A stretch of DNA of 64,000 bases from Aulostomus chinensis. Its lineage: Eukaryota; Chordata; Actinopteri; Syngnathiformes; Aulostomidae. Position numbers and translations under genes: made by a program. Positions 53,601-64,000 of the stretch are shown here, one piece after another. The first letter of the stretch is position 1. Each line of letters begins with the position of its first letter. Below the pieces are notes generated by a model that had not been told where the DNA came from, did not search any database, and saw only the letters and a program-made list of their open reading frames with translations. Location of the stretch: positions 26,835,527 through 26,899,526 of the forward strand of contig JBBMOA010000017.1 in assembly GCA_037954235.1 (NCBI GenBank), read 5' to 3'.

Positions 53601-56600
53601 AACCCATCATCATCAGGTGTTGCTGAGTCACTGTGATTCGAAGGAGGAGCCAGATACCCAACGCCACCTCGTTTTTTTCAGTTAATACAGGTTGTGTCCA
53701 GGTGGGTGTTTGAACCAAAATGGCCTGTTAAGATGAGACTTTGGCCCTGGGTTTCTTACAAAACAAAACAGTGGTCACAATCCAAAATGGCAGCCTCACC
53801 TGGATTAGGTGGTCTGTGCCATCTGGCTGCTTCCTATTGGCTGAGAGGAAGCCAGCAGGAGAAATTCCAGTCAAGAAAGGCAAAGCCATAGTGACCATCT
53901 TCTTTTTCACTGCATTTATCAGTTTCTCTTCAGTCTGTTTATTCCCATCACACACCTGTGGAATCTTCTTTTCCCCACAATTGCCTTCTTCAACCTCTGG
54001 CTGCATATCTTCAAGAAGCTCCTCCTCTTCCATCACCTCCTGCTGCCACCCCTCCAGAGGCTCTACCTCCTCTGTTACTTCCTGCTGCCACCCCTCCAAA
54101 GTCTCTGCCTCCTCTGTCACCTCCCGCTGCCAGTCCTCCAGAGGCTCTGCTTCCTTCTCCTCCCTCTGGTTGTCCCCCTGAACAGAAAGTAGGGTTCGAT
54201 CATCTTCAGATAAATCACAGAAATATCCCTTTCATCCATTAGAAGAAGAGCAACACAGTCCTTCTGGCTGCATTATGGGATAATGGACAAGGACAAAACA
54301 GAGATTTATCTATTTATATATAGATATCTATCTATCTACCTACCTATCTATTGAGAGAGAGAGGACAGGGAGAGAGACAAAGACTGAGAAGAGACAGACA
54401 GGAAAGAGAAAGACAGAAACAGAGAAAGAGAAAAGGGAGGAGAGAGAATGCCAGATGGGGATGTGAATAAGATAGAAGGAGAAAGACGAGCAGAGAGAAA
54501 GACAGGGATGGAGGACAGGAGAGTTAAGACATAACAACAAGGACAATAACAGTAAACTAGCTACCAATGACAACATCAGCATCAACTTCAGCATATGATC
54601 ATTTAAGTACGAATACTGGTACTAGTACTAACACCATGCTGATGTTGTTGCTAGTACTGCTAGTTTTACTACTAGTAGTCGTAGTACTAGCAGTACTAGT
54701 AGGGTGTCAGCCTGAGGCTCTGCAGGTCTGCAGCCTCCTCCTCCAGCTGCAACATCAGTCAGGGATCTGGGAGGTGAGAAGTACCAGGACTCAGAGGAAG
54801 AGGTCCAGTTAGTGACATACAGGTACGAATGAGAAGTGGAGGACAAAGAGGAGGAGAGAGGCCCTCAGTGCATCATGGGTGATGCCCTGGCATTCAAGTG
54901 ATATCAAATGAATTATTTTGCTGAGGACCCACTGCAGACACTCAAAGACGCCTTGAAGAACAGTGGCACAGTTGCTCCATGTCCAGTCTCACCTGCCGTG
55001 CTGTTTTGAGTCCCTTCTGATGCATTTCCAGGTGGACTGGGTCCATTTGGGGCTGGGTTATGTGGATTCTGTATTGGATGCAGTGCTTCCCACTGTTGCT
55101 ACTCTCTTCAACCGTTTGACTGATGGGATTGACCAGATACTTCCCAACCCAGAAAGGCTTGTCAAGTTGGTCCTGAGCCATGGCCTCACAGAGCTTCTTC
55201 AACATGTAACTTCGGTCATCTGCGCTCTTCCACTTACACTCGGCCATGATGACCAGACGTCTTGATGCCTTTGGCTCTGCCAGAGGACTCGGGGGTAGAG
55301 CTGGTTGACCACCTGAGGAAAAGTATTTACATGCATTGGAAGACATTCAGAGGCTCATCAATTCAGTAACATTTAACACGGAAATTTTCAGATTTTGAAA
55401 TTCAAAGCTTTTGATTGGTTGACCTGGTTTCTACCAGGTTACACCAGCTTCAGCTGCAGCAGGTAAACCCACCTGAGAGAGGACTGGAAGCTCCCGTCTT
55501 TGTTCCTTTGACAAGTTTCTTCTTTGTAGCATTCAGTCGAGTGCCTTTAGACATTTTGTATTTAACTTCCTGGAAGAAAAAATATTGATTCACACTGATT
55601 CCATTATGTCTAAACCCTCATGAAGAAAACCTGATGTTCTCTTCAATTCATTCCTCAATGGGGGAGGAAGTTTGAACCATCGCCAATGACCTGCAGGACT
55701 TATCATCATGGTGCTTGACTGGTAACAGTGAACCTTTAGAGACTTGGACTTCTCTTTATTGAACCCTTAAATAAGTAGTTCAAATATTGTACTTGAATGG
55801 TTGATGTTATTGCAGAAGAGTGTCCAGATTATTGTTCCTACTGTCCTCTTACTCTATATTTCCTCTCCCCCTAAGTGAGGAGGGACAGGGGAGTTCTTAA
55901 GTCTGTCTGTCCCACATTTTGGGAGGAACAGCCTTCCATTGAACAGGCTCCTCTGGTTGCTGATGACGGTGTGCGGGGGGGGGGGGGGGGGGCTGACATT
56001 GTCAATAATGTCCAGCAGTTTGTCCAGAGTCGTCCTCTCTGCCACAGTCACCAAGGAGTCCAGCTTCATGCTGACCAAACAGCCTGATTACCCCCCCCCC
56101 CCCCCCCCAGCACACCACAGTGTCAAAGAGGATGCTGGCAGCCACAGACTGGTAGAACATCCACAGCAGTTTGCTGCAGATGTTAAAAGACCACAATGTC
56201 CTAAGAAAGTACATCCTGCTTTGTGTCTTCCCACACAAGTGTCTGGTGTGTGTTGTCCACTCCAGTTTATTGCCCAGCCACAGCCTGACGTATTCTTACT
56301 CCTACTTTACACCTCCCGTAGACCAAACAAATGCAACAGAGCTGATGTGACCTCCAGAACACAGCTAAAGAGAATCTGGGTTGACTGACGAATATCACCA
56401 CCACCACTACATGAACATCAAGCACGACAGCGACAAGTTGTAAACCAGTAAATAAGCTCTCATAGATAAGCATCCAGTTCCCTCTTTCAAGTCAACAACC
56501 TCAAATCGGGTCTGTTGTTTCTCTTAAGTGCTGTGTTGTAGTGAACTGGACTGTTTCAGATTCCTTGATGACGTTTCTCCTCTCGTCCAAAAGACCTCTT

Positions 56601-59600
56601 TAGCTCTGGTCTCTGGAGGAGAGTTGGAGGCTTTAAACTCTGCGTGGGCGTGACTTTCTGCAGGGTCTTTAGGTCACATGTGACCTCTTTGTTTCAGAGT
56701 TGATGAGGTCACATAAGAATTGTATCTTTTTGAGTAACTGGGTCCAAGTGTGATAGTGTGTTTAGTTTCCTACGGAGTGGCTCTGGACCATATTGTAGGT
56801 GGGGGACAGGTTTTGATGAAGGCCCCCCTCCTCTGTTCAAGGATGGTCACTCCAGTTTGACACTGATGGCTTCTCTCAGTCTTCTCTGGTCCAGATCTGG
56901 ACCTGCTGTCCTAAAAATCCCATCCCTCCTCTACAGAGCTGATGAGAACTCCAGCTGCTGCAAAGTCTTGACCTGAGCTGGTGACTCTCCTGGGCTGGGC
57001 CATCCGTATGTATTGAGGTGGTTTTGTTCCCCGATGTATAGAAAAATCCAATACTGCAACACTTATGGCTGACTCCGTAACTGTGATGAGGTCCACTACG
57101 GTTACCTGTTCTGGGGTTACTTCAAAGTTTAGTCCTTTTGCAAGCACAACTTGTTCTGTTTGGGTTAGCTCCTGGTCTAACAAATTCTTCACCCACTTCT
57201 CCTGCAAAAGCGTTGCCTTGTCGTCCTTGTTCCTCCATGTAAGAGTCTCTGATCTTAAGAGTGTTGTCTGTTGTTCTAGTGTTATGAGTTAGCTTGTTTA
57301 TTGTTCCTGAGTGTGTCGCGACATCTGTGCATTCTCCTTGACCTCTTGGTTGAAAGTGTGTCTGGTGGAGTGGACCTGTCTCACGCTTTCACTGAGCAAC
57401 TGGTTCTGTGCCCTCTGAAGGATCCTCATGGCCCTGTATCCTTTCACAGTAGAACTGAAGCTGCCTGTAAAAAATCCTGTGTTGCCTGGAACTCAGGTTA
57501 AAGTGCAGGTGGTTCCTGTAGTAGCCAGGCAGAGTTTAAAAGCCTGCAACCCCCACCAGTGACTTCGAACTGAAGAACCCTTTTGGATGACAGGCAAAAC
57601 ATCACAACAAACAGTCCAGTTGACTCGTGAACAGCACAATGTTAAATGTTGAAGTGTTTATGTGACAATAAAAGCCATCTGAACAATGCCATTGACCTCT
57701 GGTGGAGGGAAACAGGAGATGCTAACTGTTTGGACAACAAAATTACGTCATCCCTGACATCCAGCTTCCTTACGAACTACAAATACAGCAACCCTGCAAG
57801 GCTAACTTGCAGTTGGACAACAAAAATGCCTCATCCTTGTGGGACCCTGTAAGAACATTTCCCTCCAGCAAACAATCAGGAGCCTTACCTTCTGTTTGTG
57901 TTTCTGCCTTTTCTTCTTCCCTGAGAAGCTTCTGACACGAGCACAGCTGCTGTCATCCTTCCCCTCCCGACACAGAGAAGAAGCCTTAAATCAAACACAC
58001 GAGAGGCTTCAAACCTGAAAGAACTTACCTCGGCTGCTGCTACATCTAGTCTTTAGTTAATGTGCTTGTTCGGTTTGATAAAACTGGAGTGTCTCATCTT
58101 CTTAATGCAACAGATAACATCTTATGTACTTACAGTGCAGCGGGAAATGGAGCCCGGTTGGGGGACATGGATCGGATCAGGGTCTGTGTCCCTGTTGTCT
58201 CTCTTCCACAGAATCCGGACCCGCTCTGCAGGCTGGGACACGCTGTCAGCCTCCTTCAGAACTAAAGTTCAAGAGAACAGGAAGTGAATGCTAGGCTGAA
58301 ATACACTGGTGCTTTGAACAGCAAATATCTAAACAACCACCCACATTACTTTCCATGCACAACCTCCAAAACAACTTTGCTTCACACCACTTTTTTTGCT
58401 CTCCAGCAGTGCCACTTCCCGAAAAATGCAAACAAAGCTGTTATAAATGTCGTCCACATCAGCAGGAGAGACAAGTTGAGACTGAGATATCCCCGGCAAT
58501 AGAATAAGATGCAATGTTACAGCGTCTGTGTGTTTTATGCTTTAGAGTGTTTAAACCTTCACTTCAAAATGCACCCTGAAAATGTATTCAGGTCATCAAT
58601 AGTGAACATTTTGATGTTTACTTTTCCTGAAAGAATTTCCCAGCACTACTTCTGGCATATTATAATAATTTACTTCTTGTCAATTCTGAAATTACTTTCT
58701 CCATGCTGTGACTTACTTATATTTATAATGCTGAAAATTTTGTAAACTGACATAAGATTTGTCAATTTCACATGCTAACACATGTTTTAATGCTAATTTT
58801 TAAGGTAACAGAATGAATTTGATTTATTATTCCCTTTTTTAAACACAAAAAAACATTCAAAAGAACAATATAATGCCATCACAAAAACCCCCATCCACAA
58901 TAATTACAAAAGCAAATGACAGTACTAAAAGAAAAACAAAAAACAAAAATAAGTAACAACAGTAAAGTGACTCACTAACATCAAGACCAGAAAAATCTAA
59001 AAATCCAGAACAAGTCCAAAAATCTAATGGAATGAATCTGATTTAGGCTTTGTTTCCACAACTACAGCTTACTGTAGGCCATCTTCATCCTCCTTTTCCT
59101 CTTCCTCTTCCTGCTGGTGCTGTGGTGGGAGGAACTGGAGTCAGAGCCATCCAGGTTCTTGAGTAGGACCACCTTCTGTTTGAGGCAGCTGCAGCCAAAC
59201 ATGCAGCGCTGGCGGCCACAGTGGCTGATACTGGCGCTGAGGGCCAAGCTGGAGCAGATGCAGCCCAACCGGCAGAAATCGTTCAGGCAGGCGGGCGCTT
59301 GTTTGCAGGGCAGCTGGATGGGAGCTGTGGGGTTCTCACTGACAAAACCCTGAGGGGGAACCGGACCAAACCACAGGAAGAGTTAGAACACCTGCCAGGT
59401 GGCATGTCACCTCAAGTAAACTTATTACAACAGCTACCACAACAGGACCCTTTCACTTCACACACATTTTAAGATGTAAATGATGTCATGAAAGTCTCAA
59501 TTTTCAAAACGTGCATTCAAATTCAAGAATACTCCTAAAACATATTACTTGAAACGAAGTACACACAATTTGTTTGTGCATGCAGACAATATCTTGTAAT

Positions 59601-62600
59601 TCTTTGAAGACATGAGAGACTCTCTCCTGGAAGGGTTTAGTCAGATTTCTCGTTGCAAAATAATAAAGAATAAATGTAAAGCGATTGCATCTAAAATTCT
59701 TTTTATAAAAGCCAACCTATTCAGTAACTGGACCAAACTAAATCAGCAAGTCAACCACCACAACATGATCCAAATATCAGTGTTTCTAAAACATGTTGGT
59801 TCATTTAGTGGTCATTTTGGAGGCATACACTGAGGGCCAAAATATTAGGAATACCTCGCGATACATCTGAGGTCTTTGTGCTAATGTGTATTTTCTTTAC
59901 TAAATAAGAACAAAGCCAGTGAAGCCGCTTCCTGTTTGAGACTCTAAATGATGGACCTTTCTTAAAAAGGTAACCTCACGTCAATCTTCTTCCACTTAAT
60001 ACAATTTATAATCGTTTATGCAGCTTTATTCTTGGCTGTCCATACACTACTCATCATTGCATCATGTATGAAACCCTTAATTTACCATCTCCTACAGTAA
60101 GACAACAGCAGCACTGGTTATGGTTTATTTTCAAAGGCATTTACTCGGATTATCCACTTTATTTCAAACAATATCCGAATCATTTCACCTCCAGACACCA
60201 ACAGACATTGTTCACAAGTTTTTTGTTGTTGTTCCATCTGCATCTAAATCAGTCTTCAAAAAATCCTTTATGTTCAAAGCTCCTTCTGATTGGAACAAGC
60301 TGCCAATACATGTTCGATCTATTTCCACTTTTAAACTGTTTAAAACTGCGCTGTCGTCTCACTATGACACCACTTGCTCGTGTTTTCAATCAATCATCTG
60401 TTTCAGTAAATTGGATCCAACGATAACATAATCATTCTTATTTGTACCTTGTGTTTTGTTTTGTATTATTGTTGTAGGTTTTGTTAAGTCTTTGCCCTTG
60501 GTTGAGTTGTCTGAATTTGTAATGACTGTCATGTTTTGTATTTCTTTTTGTTTGTATGTTTTTTGTATTGTTTTCTTGTATGTGATTAATTATTTGCTCT
60601 GTTGTGGACCCCCTTGAAAACGAGACGGTTCATCTCAAGGGGTTATTCCCAATAAAGAATTTGTCTCGTCTTTTACTTTAAAACTTTTGAAGGACCGTTG
60701 TACGCAATCATTCATTATAAAAGAAGCAGACACTGTCATGACCAGGAGGTGGTGATATCACGTCTTACCTTCAATGTGAAGAGAGATGTCAGCGCAATGG
60801 AGGCCCTCTCCTCTGTGATACAGGTACGTGGCAACCCCTCCCACATCACGCCATCTTCCAGGTCTCTCTGTTTCAACAGTGTTCGTGTCATCAAAGGTGG
60901 TCTGCTGGTGCCGGATGTCTCAGCATTCTCCAACTCAGAATCGGACTCCAATGGTGCCATGTCAGCTGCTGGCTGGCAAGGGCTCAGCGTTTGTGATGAG
61001 GTCTTGCGTTTGCGTCTCTTTCTGCCATCAGGAGCGGGGGGCAGAGGGAGGGTAGCTAAAAGGGCTGTGTCCTCGGCTGCTGGTGGAGCCCGGACTTTCA
61101 GGGGGTTTCTTTTTGGTTTTGCAGGTTTAGGGAGTGCTGTAGGATCCGACGTGACACGGACCAAAGAGGCCCTCACTGCAAGACTGGACTCGACTGGACC
61201 CGGACCAGCTGCTAGATCTGGTCTAGGTTTGTTCTTTTTGGGACTTTTCTGCTTCCTGTCTACTTTCCTGGAGAGTTTTGGTTCTCTGGGAAGGAGTCTA
61301 GATCTCTTGGAAGGCGGGATGAAACCAGAAATGAGGTCTGAGGTGGGGGAGCTCACTGGTTGTTTTTTCAGTACACTGTTCAAGGTCCGAACATAACTGC
61401 TGCTCTTGGCAGGCAGCTCGTACACCAGTGGCACCACCACCGGCTGAGAGAAGCTGGCAGCACGCTCATCAATTAGCTTCCCTTCGTTCTCCAGATACTC
61501 ATCCAGCATGTCGCTGTAGAATGCAGACAGGTTTTTCTTGTTCTGGTCAGTCCTGACAGCAGCTGCGAGGGGAGATATTTTCATTGATCAACAGCAGAGA
61601 CAACAGGAAGTGAGATAAAGCATGCGTTAAAATTCTAGAAGATCTGAACAAACTAAACATTTATGCTATTTTTAAAGTTATATTTGAATGCACAACCTTC
61701 TTGCTTCTCGTTCATAAATTCAGTACGTTATCATGTTACAGATAATTTAATTACAATAACTGATCAAATCAGAGGCCCTGCTTCATTGTAATGTCACACT
61801 CATGAATGGCAGGACTTGACTTGTGTTGCTGTACTTTCACATTCTTGTAATCAAGGATCTGAGTTGTTCTTCCAAAAGTGGATGAGTTTTCCTATCAGAA
61901 ACTTGAGCCTGGGTCAGTAGGTGTCAGACCCAAAATGCTGGGGAGCATCTGTGCCACTGAAATTGGAACTAGTCTTGCTTGTCAATGGGGTTTTTGACAC
62001 TGCAAAGAGGGAACACTCCAATCTTTCAATGCCATCTCATCAGATTATTTCTGACATTATAAGAGAGACATCTGACATGTTTAAATGTTCTCAATAGAGG
62101 CAGCCAAGTGAGGTGAACACAGTACCGTCACCTGTTGGTAGGGAGGATTATCCCCTCTCCCGCAGTCAAGCATTCATCAGGTTTTGACCGTCAACTGAAG
62201 TCTTAATGGCGCATTAGAGCTCAACAAAAACTCGAAACAGATGTAAGAATTTGTTGACATCAGTTTGTGTCCTCGTAGCCACGAGCAACCTGATTCACAC
62301 TTATCAGGTTAAGTCAGTTCTGACCTTCAGGTTTGGAGGATGATGGCTCCACCAAAGCTTCTGGTGGAGTGAACTTTTCCCTCCAGCCTTTAATCTGAGT
62401 GACGTCAGTGGTTTTCCCTGTTCTGGACACAAACGCAACAGATACACCTGAAAAAACAGACAGACAGAAATTTCATAGTAATATTTATCAAACATTTTCA
62501 AAACTAAACCAAACTACTTTTTCCTTTTCAGATGTAATATTTTACTATGAATGACTTTGTGTCAGTAAGTATTACTTTATTAGGATGGTCCAAAGATCAA

Positions 62601-63825
62601 ACCTGCAACATTTCATAGAGGTTTCAACTTTCGATTTTTTAAGTGTCATTATATTGCACAACTTTGTACCAAGTGCCACCTAGAGGGTGACTGGCACCAG
62701 GTGTTGTGTTGAGAGGACAAATAGTTGCTATACTTGCTATTGTGACTGGAACCAAAAGGAAGTACTTCATCTGTAACTTTGACATTTTATCACGAGGGTT
62801 GACAGATCAAACCTAGCAAGTTTGGAGAGATTGGGACTAACGGGCATTTCTACAAACTGAAACCCAGCAACATTTCTGAAAGTTTGATGTTACCTCAATG
62901 ATGATAGAATATTGAACCTGCAGCAGCATCTCGCTCCAGGTGCCAAACCACCCAACTACCATGTTATCCAGACTCACCGTGTGATGGCAGCAGCTCCTGG
63001 GTCAGTGGCTTCAGAGATGCCCCCGGAGAAGGGATGGGTAGATGGACTCCCAGGTACTGCAGGTCAATGGACAGCAATGGATCCAACAAGCTCATCTTCA
63101 GTCCCACTGAAGAGCAAAAGACATCATTTAGAAGAGATCCTAAAGTTTAACTTTTAGAGGGCAGTCAAGGTGGCACCCAACCACCTGATAAGATGCTACA
63201 AACCTTCCTGCAGTACTGGATGGATGATTTGTCTGTGTTTTATCAGCTTCAAGTCTCTCAGAAGAATCTTCTCAGATGCTGCGATCTTATCTTCAAAACT
63301 CTCTCCTGCTGCTTCAGCTTTAGTGTGTTTATGAAAACAGAACAAATACTTAAAACTGATGCACGTTGCAGGTAAACTGCTAGCTGAGCATTACCCTCAC
63401 CTTCATGTCCACCTTACACTCTTGAATGGGATAGCCTAACTCAGGAATAGCTACTCAGTAGAACCACAGAGATCTTTGACATTAGAGGAGGTACAATTAG
63501 CAAATTCAACATGCTAGCAGATTGTTGCAAATTATTATTATTATTAAGGCAAAACAGCTAGCATAAAAACCTTTGAATAATCTGTTAATATGTAACTGGG
63601 CATTACCATGCATATTATTGCAGGTCTTTTTTAGGTCCTTAACATTAAGCTTATCATTTTTTGTTCTAGATTAATAAAAACAACTCCACTTAGAGAAAGC
63701 GCTGGCACTTTACCATTCGCACTCTCCTCAGGTGGTGGCAGCTGCTGGGTTTCAAGTGATGTCTGAGGTTGAGCAACAGGTCCAAGGCCTTCTGCATTGT
63801 CTGCAATGTGAAGTTTGAGGGCCTC
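41700..63825 (-). CDS. mga: MAX dimerization protein MGA (MAX gene-associated), 3' portion
   Basis: Twenty exons, phase-consistent throughout, give 1,991 residues from the window edge region to TGA at 41700-41702. Landmarks in order: LDPLLSIDLQYLG; a DUF4801-type block (LDEYLENEGKLIDE then PAKSSSYVRTLNSVLKKQP); a cysteine-rich block (DFCRLGCICSSLA, RCMFGCSCLKQKVV); LPFLTGISPAGFLSANRK; GIQYYRKPDGKLVQLVPISQ; the bHLHZip; TSLLDEIVLLNQQ; and WRPMPRLVPLG near the end. This order is that of vertebrate MGA. By family MGA is the scaffold of the PRC1.6 repressor complex. It pairs with MAX on CACGTG E-boxes and carries an N-terminal T-box, which must lie past base 64000. Fish may have two mga genes; I cannot tell which this is. 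Confidence 0.93.
42330..42815 (-). repeat. mga: Coding VNTR in the last mga exon
   Basis: Units of 21, 18 and 15 bp, all multiples of three, encode TTTQLHP, TTQLHP/S and TTQHP repeats. The transcript-5' part mixes 18- and 15-bp units; the part from about 42330 to 42475 is homogeneous 21-bp units. All three forward and reverse frames stay open because the unit is free of stops, so long open frames on other frames are shadows. Confidence 0.93.
45060..45955 (+). mobile_element. Penelope-like retroelement remnant with inverted terminal arms
   Basis: The left arm about 45096-45185 and right arm about 45850-45942 are inverted copies, including 'gaagacgtttctcctctcat'. Between them the plus strand encodes C-terminal Penelope-like blocks in several frames: HKLGVIRTPKHRAQNIPSK, CGYPNWAF, IVIPYVGEVSEKLRRIF, and a partly deleted endonuclease tail (ETKQPL, KRM, then GQDSAVHLKEKGH). 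The GIY part of the GIY-YIG endonuclease is missing. It lies in the mga intron between the two zipper exons. Confidence 0.75.
46439..46643 (-). other. mga: Candidate alternative terminal mga exon
   Basis: Opens after a good acceptor in phase 1, so it joins in frame to either zipper exon. It encodes DKSHQLICRSARSP, LDADWRKAMEWLIKDEEVQN and LNVAQRMLARIRRNSQ, then TAA. A strong GTAAGA donor overlaps the stop, but its use would give phase 2, which no downstream exon accepts. So it reads best as a terminal exon. I did not find a clear polyadenylation signal just downstream. It could also be a decayed exon. Confidence 0.5.
47770..48110. repeat. Dispersed CCTAACC-rich repeat and (CA)n
   Basis: Runs from 'cttgtacttatgtctttgtg' through about nine imperfect 'cctaacc' or 'cctgaccctaacc' motifs to 'aaaatgtcctcactctgttg', then a (CA)12 tract near 48098-48120. 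Telomere-like words are present but the order is that of a known kind of fish intronic repeat, not a true interstitial telomere. Confidence 0.6.
48134..48245 (-). other. mga: Second (proximal) mga zipper exon, candidate alternative exon
   Basis: A 112-nt exon with good splice sites, phase 0 in and phase 1 out. It encodes AVQVIRELRTTEIRLM then a very basic RRKRRLTKRR and ILDDIIHTAG. Leucines or isoleucine at residues 8, 15, 22 and 29 form a zipper. Its length, phases and heptad register equal those of exon 44572-44683. The two cannot be joined to each other in frame. It can splice in frame to 46439-46643 or to 43438-43815. Confidence 0.75.
48349..48468 (-). other. mga: mga bHLH exon (basic region, helix 1, loop, start of helix 2)
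   Basis: Forty codons, phase 0 at both ends. HNVLERERRGKM supplies the His, Glu and Arg contacts expected of a CACGTG-binding class B bHLH. LFNSLRREVGV is helix 1 and MSKVSTLMK starts helix 2. The exon must be completed by a zipper exon that starts in phase 0. Two such exons exist downstream (48134-48245 and 44572-44683). Confidence 0.92.
48832..52192 (-). other. mga: mga middle exons
   Basis: Exons 51781-52192 (VNGKLYPLAKIQLGGMG, then a Ser/Thr/Pro-rich run), 51511-51690 (RVVNLTLCPGPTAV), 51184-51417 (GIQYYRKPDGKLVQLVPISQ) and 48832-49541 (Thr/Pro-rich, then an acidic DSSSGETENSSDFEDESGKD end). The intron 51418-51510 sits inside one continuous open frame; it is inferred from an AG|GG acceptor and a G|GTATTG donor that keep phase. 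The hAT element at 50388-50971 is in the intron before 48832-49541. Confidence 0.8.
50388..50971 (-). mobile_element. hAT transposon relic (584 bp) retaining a BED-finger segment
   Basis: The terminal inverted repeat 'taggcctgggcgatat' is present at both ends. The flanks are 'tgtcctgg' (50380-50387) and 'tgtcatgg' (50972-50979), an 8-bp target duplication with one change. On the minus strand it encodes the N-terminus of a ZBED-type hAT transposase (NWFEFVAPDIEQVTARYKVC, TTNLFQHLKQRHPAEWEE). The first zinc-binding Cys of the usual CxxC appears as Tyr (YKVC). The catalytic region is deleted, so the copy is non-autonomous. Confidence 0.88.
53980..54147 (-). repeat. mga: 42-bp coding repeat in mga
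   Basis: Four tandem copies encoding a 14-residue acidic unit of the form EPLEGWQQEVTEEV. Copies differ by a few residues and the frame is kept. Confidence 0.88.
54340..54890. repeat. Dispersed repeat, copy 2
   Basis: Same block order and orientation as 2600-3240: gagaga-rich part, 'actagta'-rich part, 'gtgtcagcctgaggctctg', gaggag tail. It lies in an mga intron. Confidence 0.7.
55850..56400 (-). mobile_element. LINE 3' fragment with poly-G and poly-C runs
   Basis: The minus strand encodes a non-LTR C-terminus in pieces: RMYFLRTLWSFNICSKLLWM, FYQSVAASILF, then LDSLVTVAERTTLDKLLDII and HTVISNQRSLFNGRLFLPKC. The plus strand carries a run of about 18-19 G near 55974-55992 and about 18 C near 56092-56109, each expanded inside the coding remnant. 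Confidence 0.75.
56540..57640 (-). mobile_element. Penelope-like retroelement remnant, 5' part
   Basis: Terminal arms at about 56560-56620 and 57560-57640 are diverged inverted copies of the type seen at 45 kb. The minus strand 56911-57207 encodes an N-terminal Penelope-like block (KWVKNLLDQELTQTEQVVLA, KGLNFEVTPEQVTVVDLITV). The rest is decayed. Confidence 0.7.
59960..60680 (+). mobile_element. LINE 3' fragment
   Basis: The plus strand encodes a LINE C-terminal end in two frames (QQHWLWFIFKGIYSDYP; FKAPSDWNKLPIHVRSISTF). It ends with 'gggttattcccaataaagaa' and 'tttgtctcgtc', which resembles a LINE 3' UTR with its own AATAAA. It lies in the mga intron between exons 60769-61562 and 59073-59349. 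Confidence 0.7.
61565..62324. other. mga intron with no recognised feature
   Basis: AT-rich intronic sequence; I see no exon, repeat unit or transposon terminus in it. The introns at 62448-62977 and 63107-63713 are similar. Confidence 0.6.
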
Positions 63826-64000
63826 CTGAAATAAAAGTTTTGTTTTATTGTGTTGCTGCTGCCACCTGGAGGCTACAAAATTCATTTCAACTCAGTCTTT
63901 TTTCTTTTTCTTGTAAGAAAAAAAAAAAAAGCTCAGTAGCTCACAAGCAAAGAACTTATTTCTGTATTGTAGTCTCTGTAACATTTCATAACTTTCCTGT

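Larger units (their letters stand above)
53800..63825 (-). other. mga: mga upstream exons in this window
   Basis: Exons in order of transcription: 63714-63825, 62978-63106, 62325-62447 (VSVAFVSRTGKTTDVTQIKG), 60769-61562 (DUF4801-type), 59073-59349 (Cys-rich), 58134-58261 (AERVRILWKRDNRDTD), 57889-57984 (basic GKKKRQKHKQK), 55473-55569, 54993-55312 (DKPFWVGKYLVNPISQTVEE), 53800-54177. The last holds four copies of a 42-bp acidic repeat. All junctions keep phase. Several exons are short and are hidden among open frames on the other strand. Confidence 0.85.

Noticed and set aside
58060..58290. Plus-strand frame with NPDPLCRLGH, which looks like the MGA CRLGC motif
   Set aside because: Chance resemblance. 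The minus strand here is a phase-consistent mga exon (58134-58261), and the true CRLGC block is at 59073-59349.

Overview
This window is vertebrate nuclear DNA, almost certainly from a ray-finned (teleost) fish. Genes are split into many small exons with GT-AG introns. The spaces are full of fish-type repeats: L2/CR1-like and RTE/Rex3-like LINEs, Penelope-like foldbacks, hAT elements, a SINE with a tRNA-like head, (CA)n tracts and many minisatellites. The order of two conserved genes, mga then mapkbp1, head to tail, matches human 15q15.1.

Layout. 1-4330: a 30-bp minisatellite split by a minus-strand L2-like LINE, then dispersed-repeat and LINE fragments. 4536-4748: a foldback MITE. 4985-12896 (+): a C1q-domain gene whose stalk is encoded by at least 21 near-identical 63-bp exons, made by duplicating a two-exon unit of about 0.5 kb. 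13480-15900: a broken RTE-type LINE joined to an L2-like fragment. 15900-17491: intergenic. 17492-38234 (-): the complete mapkbp1 gene; I could place 30 coding exons whose phases all agree, giving 1,579 residues. 38235-41699: a GC-rich start region, a foldback, a 53-bp minisatellite and mga 3' flank. 41700-63825 (-): the 3' two thirds of mga (MAX gene-associated protein), 20 phase-consistent exons giving 1,991 residues. It includes the DUF4801-type segment, a cysteine-rich segment, the bHLHZip and the conserved C-terminus. The T-box exons lie past base 64000.

The most unusual signals are these. (1) The C1q stalk exon array. (2) A second 112-nt leucine-zipper exon in mga with the same length, phase and heptad register as the canonical one, followed by an exon that ends in a stop codon; this suggests mutually exclusive zippers or an alternative C-terminus. 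(3) A coding VNTR in the last mga exon and a 42-bp coding repeat upstream. (4) TG/CA or G tracts directly against five splice sites of mapkbp1. (5) A 40-bp satellite in mapkbp1 intron 2 that holds nine CACGTG E-boxes at exact 40-bp spacing, next to the gene for an E-box-binding protein. (6) Several nested or chimeric transposons whose boundaries can be read directly.

All exon boundaries were placed by eye from splice sites, reading phase and recalled family sequence. No alignment or search was run.
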